Part shown: piece by piece, positions 56,563-64,000 of the stretch
Layout: the number at the start of each line of letters is the position of its first letter
Numbering within the stretch: the stretch's first letter is position 1
DNA from: Chenopodium formosanum
Taxonomy: Eukaryota; Streptophyta; Magnoliopsida; Caryophyllales; Amaranthaceae
Assembly (NCBI GenBank): GCA_024500155.1
Contig: CM044874.1
Coordinates: forward strand, 46,102,384 to 46,166,383
Length of the DNA: 64,000 nt
Direction of reading: 5' to 3'
Notes under the pieces: generated by a model
What the model was told of the DNA's origin: nothing
Databases searched by the model: none
The model's input: the letters and a program-made list of their open reading frames with translations, nothing else
Translations under genes and position numbers: made by a program

Positions 56563-58224
56563 CACATAAGCGTAATTAAACACACTAACATGCTTTCACC
56601 TATCAACACACACTTACCTCATTGCACCTGTTTACAAGCACACACAACAATCAACAAGACACATTAACTAGAAACTAAATAATTCATTTAGTGTTGATTA
56701 TGAATCGAACAGGTTTCCAACTATACCTCCCCCAAATAAATTGAGGTTAACTAACACGGGAGCTAACCGTGCCAACGACAAAACCACTCAAAGGTGGCAG
56801 AATTCCTGCGCATAATAATAAATAAAAAGGAATGTACAGCATCCTGTACTCCATTAGAAGTTATGGTTCAATATAAAACCCCATAACTCCACCCATTGTT
56901 CATACTCAAGGTATATACGTTCCAAGAGTTTTGGTGTGTAATCTCTTTCACTTTACGTTATTTACATATTATTGGACTTGGTGATGACTCTCAAAGAATA
57001 CTAAATCAATCAACAATATTTATTCAATCAACCAAACATACCAATTTAATTCTTGAATAGTTAGTGACCACATATTATTTAATGTTAAACCCTTTTTAAT
57101 TCTACCTCAGTGTCAAAGACACCTTAAACGCATAAAGCGCCAAAAATCCTATTTCTCGGTGTTAAATTCACATTAAGTGCACAAAGGCACCAACATACAA
57201 TTTATTCCTTGTGTACATAGAAACTTATATAGCTCCTTGCTCATGCTTAAAGCATCTATAAAAATTATTTGAACCATAATAAAATTCCTTTTCAATATTC
57301 CTAACATAATTAAACATGTAGTTTAACTAATCATGCATTCTAACATGCCATAAATAAAAGTGTGGTTCAAACGCAACATGCCAAACATTAATTTTCCAAC
57401 TATTAATCCATCTCAAATAAATCATACTTTCTAATTTGTTCACCAACATCAAAAATCCACAATTCCAATCATAAATCTTACCATGATACTATTTAGGATT
57501 AATTAAGTCAAGTCTAGCATGATACTACATCACCAAAAATATGCTAAGTATGCGTACGGACCTTAATTAAGCCCTTAGAGTGGCCAAATACACTACAACA
57601 CCTCTCGAACCAAGTCTACTACATAAAGGGACAATAAACCTATATTAATTAACTTAGTATACACAAATTTCCAGCAACTTTTAAACATTTTAAAACCTCA
57701 CTAACAAGCTGAAATTTTGGTTTAAAACCTTTAAAACTTTCTCTTTAAGAGGGTAATCAAAACTACAAAGTGAAAACACAATTATAGTGTTCATATAAAA
57801 TTCCATCATACTTTTTAAGCTTAACCCCTTAAATAAATCTAAAAATTATATTAAAACCACTTAAAATATTCTCTACTTATGGGTAATCAACTCCTTTTAA
57901 TTAATACAAAAAAGTAGTATGTAAATAAAAATTGCAGCATTATTTTATTAACAAAAACCCATTAAAATTTCATTAAAACTCAATAAAGATACAATCTTTT
58001 AGCTTTATTACCACTTACAATTAATGGGTATATAAAACCCCCAAATCAATTGTGAGTTAGAACCCTAAAATTCAACACTTTAATAATTAAAACCCTAACT
58101 TTTAATACTTCATAAAATCTGAAAATTTAACACTTTATAATCTAAAATTTACAATATTTAATCATTAAAATATAATTACCAAACATACTAATCATTTTTA
58201 AACAATTAAAATCAAAAACCCAAA

Positions 58225-58410
58225 TTATAAATTGTTAGAACAATAATTAAAACAAGAGGAGAGAGAAGGGAGGAAGACTGCCGGTGGTTGTTGGGGTGGC
58301 TGCAGCCGCCGGCTGCTGGTGTTCAACAAAAGGTGATCGTCCGGCAAGGTGGTCCGCCGGCTGAAGGGTGATGTGGAAATGGGTTCATGGAACCCACTCA
58401 TGGACCTCAC
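58225..58410 (-). other. Small conserved LTR ORF, third copy
   Basis: Minus-strand 61-codon ORF beginning MRSMSGFHEP, the same length and stop as the copies at 2364 and 10751. Differences are substitutions only. Confidence 0.35.
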
Positions 58411-58740
58411 GTAAGGGGAACAAGAACAAAAATGGAAGTAAGGGAAAAATAAGGAAAAAAAAAAGAAAAAGGAAAAGGGAAAAGAAAAGGAAAATTAAGG
58501 AGAAACTAACCTTTTGACTTGTTGACTTTGTGTGGGAAAATTTTGGGGATAAATGGAGTATTTATAGTGTAGAGTAGGTTAGGGTAGGTTTGGGCTTCAT
58601 AAAAATAATGGACTTAAATGATGAAATAGGTGGCCCAAAAGTAAAAATAGGATGATTGGGTTCATAATAAAGATGGGCTACGTTTGGATTAAATACTTAT
58701 TGACCCAAATATAAATACTTGCTTTATTTATAATCCAATA

Positions 58741-58840
58741 ATTAAAATAGTTTGACCAAAAATATATTTTATAGGTATTACAGTCTACCCGAAAAATAAT
58801 TAAAATAGTTTGACCAAAAATATATTTTATAGGTATTACA
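58741..58840 (-). repeat. 58-bp tandem duplication at the LTR/polypurine junction of C
   Basis: TAAAATAGTTTGACC through TATTACAGTCTACCCGAAA is present twice in a row with a 58-bp period. It duplicates the LTR end plus the polypurine tract. The left arm has it once. Confidence 0.85.
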
Positions 58841-61800
58841 GTCTACCCGAAACTTAGGTACGAAAACAAGAAAAAGCTCAATTGAAAACGAATAAATGTT
58901 TGTAAAATCTGAAAATTTCCTTAATATTTTTAGTTGTTGTACTTTTATGATACTTTATTTCTACCTCATCTATTCATTCAAACATAAACTATTGTGTAAA
59001 GTAACTAACTTACTAACCAACTTCCACAAACTAGTGTGTAAGATAAAAACTTTACTAACAAACTTACACAAAATCATGTGTAAACTATTAGACTATCTAA
59101 CAAACTCACACTACTATTAGTGTAAGATTCAACCTTGGTAATAAACTTACACATCCTAGTGTGTAAGACAAACAAACTAATTAACAAAATCAGTGTAAAA
59201 TTGACCGAAAAAGAACTTAAAATGCCAAATTTAGGGAAAAGCGCGCAATTCTATCGCACTCTACCCCCCTTAAAGAAAACGAGTTACGCCCCCATAACTC
59301 CACTTAATTCAACTTTAGAGTTATGTTGTTCTCTTTCTCATTCCATCCTTGGTAAAATAATAATACTTCTCTATATTCATTCCTTGTTACTAGTACCAAA
59401 AATCTCATCAGTTCCTTACTCATTATACCAAAAATAATCAATTTCCATTTAAGCCATCTTTTACCAATCCTCTAGTAAAAGTATGAAGCTTTTGCTATTC
59501 AAAACCTTGATTTTTTCTAGCTTTCTCTTGATCAAATTGATTACACTTATTAGTTTTCTTTGCAACTCATACCTTTAGTCATTGTTCTTTCACAATGACT
59601 TGTAAGAACGTCTTATACATTACCAAGGTCTAATAATATGCCAAGTTATTCAGCAATTTACCAATTCTATGCAAATTCATATATTTCTATAAACTAAAGC
59701 TCATATTTTCTTGCTTCTCTATAACTTCACTTGCTTGGAGACCTAAAACAATCTTCTCACTAATGTTCTACGACATAGCGAACTATTCTGGTTCATTCTG
59801 TACCAACCTCAAAATGTTGCCATGCTAATGCTAGCTTACTTGTACGGTGACTTTGTGTTTGTTTTCACTCCAATGTTAACTTTACATCCTTTTTTAAATT
59901 GAATACACATGCTCTTTACATGACCTCCAACTTCCAATATTCCTTTTGTTTTTCCATTTATTACTTGGTGGATGTTGTAATCGTACTCAATGTATTACCA
60001 AAGTTATCCTGTATACCTTCTAGGATCTTGGAAGAAACTAGAAATCTCTATCTAATATAATATTCTTAGGAACTCCATGTAGTCTCACAACAAATTTATG
60101 TAAGCCTTCGCAAGTTGCTCCATCCTCCAAGTTTCCTTCATCGGTTTTTAAACATCGAGGATTTAGACAATCTATCCACCACAATTCAAATGAATCAATC
60201 ACTCTAAACCATCAATAACCTTTATCGAGTCCTTTTACATGTTGTCCTTCCATTTCACTTTTCTGCCATTATATTTCATTTCAACTTCTTACTCTTGAAT
60301 GTATATTCAATCTTTTATCTCCATGACCAATAAAATAGTATATCCTTATTCGACCCAAATTCACATTCTCTTCTTGATTTTCCTTCATTTCCTCTAATAT
60401 TGTTGGTCTCAAACTCTAGTTATCTCAACATTTTCTTTACCCTTTTTTTTTCAACACTTTCGAAGAAGTTAATTTCTTTCTTTCCTATATACTTTATATC
60501 AATCCACCACATTACCTTCCCTTTCAATGATATTGAATGTTTTACCCATATTCCTTTAACACCTCCAATCATTTCTTTGCTACATATTTAAATCCTTGTG
60601 TGTGAGAGTCTACTTCAAACTTCAAACTTCATTCAAATAACCATGTTTCCATAAAAAATTTATTTCACATTCATTACTCCCCATGAACTCTCTATTTCCC
60701 CCATTATTACATTCACTTGTCTATAATCCTTGAAAATCCGTCATAGACCCTTTTTCACCCCCATTATCTAACTTAAAACCTGACAATTAATTTATAATAG
60801 TCCATAATTCACCGCTTCTATCCCTGTTACACCAACAATTTCCTCTGTACTTTATAACCAGGTCTCCCAAGATGGTCCTTTCTTCAATCATAAGTCACTC
60901 TTAAGAAAAACCATGCGTGCATTTGCTTCTCTCTCTATATTAATAACTTTATCACAAGTTTTACGTTGTCCTTTCCTACCCATTCTTAGAATTTATTAAA
61001 ATATCTTCAATAAAAACACTCTATTCCTTTAGGTCCATATAAAACATAGGTGATTCGTTAACTCAAAAGGAAAATAAAACTCAAACCGTCCAAATCTTGT
61101 CATAAATGCCAATTTCGAAATGTCCTCTCTTGAATATTCGTACTTAGTTTTTCCTATCCTCAAGTCTAACCACAAAATTATATTTGCCCTTGTGTTTCAT
61201 CAAACAAATCTCCGCTTTAAAGCAAAGGATAATTATACTTCTTTGTCACATTGATCAATCCCCCATAGACACTTTACAGACACTTCCATCTCTTTCTTTA
61301 ACAATTACATGCGCTCTCCAGGGTGATGTAACCTTCTTTCAATGACTTCAATAGTATCTTTCAACCCCCTTTAAGCAATGCAACATTAACCCTTTCTCTA
61401 AACGCATATATGTCCATATAATACCTCCAACTTCACTTAACCTTTATATCCTTGCTTATATTTCTCATGCTTACATCTTTCCTCCAATCAAATCCACAAT
61501 CTTTCTTCTAGCATCCCTTGAATAAATCTCGTGACCCCTAAATAATCTCAACTTCAATCACCTCATATACAATCCTTACTCAAGTTATTTCAACACATCT
61601 CAATCAAATTCATAAATCTTGTCATAAACTCTTTCTCCTTTATTACATTTTTACATCCATAGTTCAATATTCTCGACACTTTCAAGTATACAGCGTTTTC
61701 ATAATTCAAATTTCCTTAAGTTTCAAGAGTTACTCAAGCCGCCTTCAAACTTTTTATCATTTCTATAATATTCCTTTAAAGCTCTTTAGCCATTTTGTTG

Positions 61801-64000
61801 AACTTTTGCCTACCTTCTTTCTTGATTTGATTCCTTATCTTTATTTTTTATCTCACCTTTCTTTTAGCTAATATATGAATTGATTATTAATAATTCAATT
61901 CAATCAAACTCCCTAAGACTTTATGTCTTGAAAACCACCCTTAAACTCATAGTTCGCCATCCTTCAACTTATTCCCTTAAGTTTAAAGCAATATCATTTC
62001 CTTGAATACCGAGAGATCTTAACAACTTTGAGTACTTCTCGAAACCAAGTAATCTTTTCATTTCCACTTAATTAAACCTCACTATCTATTCTTTCTATCT
62101 GCATGAAAAATTGGTAAAACTTATTTCGGGTCTGTTATCTCAAACAACTCCAAATAAGATCGGATGTATTCATAACTTGTTTGTTCCCACTGACATGGTA
62201 AAAATCAACTCTCTTCAGTACTTACTATACAAACTTTTATTCACTCTCAAATTCTTAAGACACAAATTGTTTTTAAACAACTTGTATAACTCTTTAACTC
62301 AACCGTCAAAACTTCAGGAATTGATCTCCCTTTGGTATATATATAGTTTTCACTTCTAAACACCATCTCGTTTCACCTTTTTCCCACTATGGGATTGTTG
62401 GTGGTTATATCATCCTTGCCTCCTTGGCAATCTGTCAAGCTTGCCTTACTAGCTTGTTCAAATAATTCCATAACTAAAATTGCTTCTTGTTACCATACTT
62501 TCTTGATGATAAAACTGGTTGCTATATAGGTTGGGTTGAAACACTTAGCTTCCTCTTATTCTAATCAACTAAAATCAACCACTAAACTCAATCAAGAAAC
62601 AATTATCATTTAATTCGAATTAAGGTTTGAGGTAATAAAAAAATTTATGTCCTCATCCCTATTAATTCGAATACATAAAATCTTGATTGATAAACAACCA
62701 AAATTCATATACTTAAACAAACAACCAAAAATAAAAATAAAAAAAATATCCCCATTAATTGCTACTCACAAAGGGAAGAAAGAAATGAGTAGCACTTGGA
62801 AAACAATAGAAATCATAAGGTTGTTGAACAACTCTAAAAGATTAGGTGAATAAATTCAAGAATTTTCTCCAAATTATAGCATTGCTACCCATAATGACTC
62901 CTTAAAGTAAAATAATTATCCTCATATCCCAAGTGAAAGAATAAATACTCATAACTCCTAAATAACATATGTCAATATTCTCAAGGTTGAAAATGTGACA
63001 ATGTATTTAAGGTCCAACATAACAAGAGTTCTTAATATTCCAACATGATCATAACTTCTCAAAACTCCAACCATATACTAAAATATATATGCTCAATTCT
63101 CCATCCCAAATTAAATAACTTTAATCATAAGAAATGATAAGTCACTACTCATATAATAACTTTCATCAATTGATCCGCATTGAGTATCCCTCAACTCATA
63201 TAATAACTTTCATCATTACTCATCTCTAATCAATTCCTATGCTAACCTCACTTGGGCTCTTGTTCAATTTCGATTCCAATTCAAACTCATACTCAAAGAC
63301 AAAACATATTCCTCAGAATAGATAATATCCCAAATGATTTCATCCTTAAAATGCCTAACCATATGCATTAAAATCAATCTCTTTATCCTTATAATTTGGT
63401 GTCTCCATACACAAGTGTACAAAACTCAAATTACTCATTTTTAATATCTAGACAACGTATCTTAACAACAAATTATCCCAAAACAATACTCACATTCATT
63501 TGATGATGTGCATCCAAAATTTCTTCAAAAATACATCTTAAATAAGACCATTGAAAAGAACCATCCTAACATAAGTAATTAAACTCTCAAAATCCTTAAC
63601 ATTCCTCAAAATTCTCATCATAGAAACTCACAGGGTATAGGTTTAGGGATCCTACAAGAAAACGGGATTAACTACCAATAGCAAACTCTTCCCATACCAT
63701 ATAATACAGTTCTTGCAGAAAATTAAGTTCGATGTTCAATCAAACAATCTTGATAGCTCACATATAATGATTCACATATTACATGTTGTCATCAATAAAC
63801 ATTTAGTCATACACCATACTTGAACAACTCTAACAAAATATATATATATAAATATATATATATGTATATATGTATGCACATAGGAAAGAAATTAAATTCT
63901 ATCCTATATGCTCTTTCTTCTCCTACCCAACCTCACCAACATGCTTATAAAATCTTTTAACACATATTTCTTACCTCAATCCTTGCTTTCCTGCAACATG

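Larger units (their letters stand above)
39976..64000 (-). repeat. Right arm of the large inverted duplication
   Basis: Read on the minus strand this arm has the same order of nested elements as the left arm: chromovirus C copy, LTR A1, Tat gag-pro, LTR D1, Tat RT start, LTR A2 end, copia LTR E. Two later insertions interrupt it: non-LTR element J (53227-56562) and gag-only LTR element A3 (40078-48518). Both have target duplications and no counterpart in the left arm. Inside E the homology stops because the left copy has copia internal DNA where the right copy has a solo LTR. The arm continues past the window end. Confidence 0.92.
52706..64000 (-). mobile_element. Chromovirus-type element C, right-arm copy (runs off the window)
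   Basis: Reverse complement of the left C element. Its 3' LTR is 52706-58782, interrupted by element J. The internal region 58841-64000 matches about 10320 down to 5104 of the left copy, including the integrase and RT relics and a shortened AT microsatellite near 63837-63870. The 5' LTR is outside the window. Open frames on the + strand here (for example 59135-59437 and 62111-62359) are antisense shadows, as in the left arm. Confidence 0.9.

Noticed and set aside
5104..64000. Inverted arms as an assembly artefact of one locus
   Set aside because: The arms differ by many substitutions, several indels and two insertions with correct target duplications, so they are not the same reads placed twice. 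Read support is still worth checking.

Overview
The window is nuclear DNA of a higher plant, most likely a eudicot, and consists almost entirely of transposable elements. I found no host gene, tRNA, rRNA or CRISPR array that I can support. The assignment rests on AT-rich sequence, Tat-lineage Ty3/gypsy pol with two RNase H domains, a chromovirus-type Ty3/gypsy element, a copia element with an extra 3' ORF, L1-like LINEs and CACTA ends. The plant family cannot be named safely from sequence alone. Nearly every ORF is broken, so coding regions are called as pseudogenes.

The main architecture is a large inverted duplication. The left arm (from about 5104, or earlier, to 17096, + orientation) reappears in reverse complement on the right (64000 down to 49.6 kb, then 49573-48524 and 40077-39976). 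The right arm runs off the window, so the true arms are longer. Both arms carry the same Tat element B with the same nested insertions at the same bases: solo LTR A1 between gag and pro (with chromovirus C inside it), solo LTR D1 in the protease, and LTR A2 in the reverse transcriptase (with copia LTR E inside it). The arms then diverged. The right arm gained non-LTR element J (16-bp target duplication) and gag-only element A3 inside E. The left arm lost about 290 bp of E. E is a 3' LTR with internal DNA on the left but a solo LTR on the right.

Layout: 1-541, LTR end and Tat gag zinc knuckle. 542-13605, LTR A1 carrying chromovirus C (1956-13105). 13606-16211, Tat gag-pro-RT with LTR D1. 16212-19979, A2 scrap, then copia E (minus strand). 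19980-26640, CACTA ends around the 3' part of a Tat-like element A' (21140-24357). 26640-27930, a second Tat gag. 27930-31840, LINE K split by solo LTR D2 (29109-31567). 31841-32504, LTR A4 fragment. 32505-33859, Tat extra ORF with an intron, antisense to the pol that follows. 35235-38094, Tat pol (minus). 38095-49597, A2 > E > A3 nest. 49598-64000, the rest of the right arm.

The most unusual signal is outside the genes. In four different LTR types, the stretch upstream of the TATA box holds a GC-rich cluster of short palindromic repeats. The repeated word differs by family (GGCGCC/GCCAGAC, CCGTGTCACGG, GAGCGGGC/GCGCCC, GGTTCGACCGAACC), but the position is similar. In element A3 the word matches the E2F consensus and recurs in the leader and 3' region.
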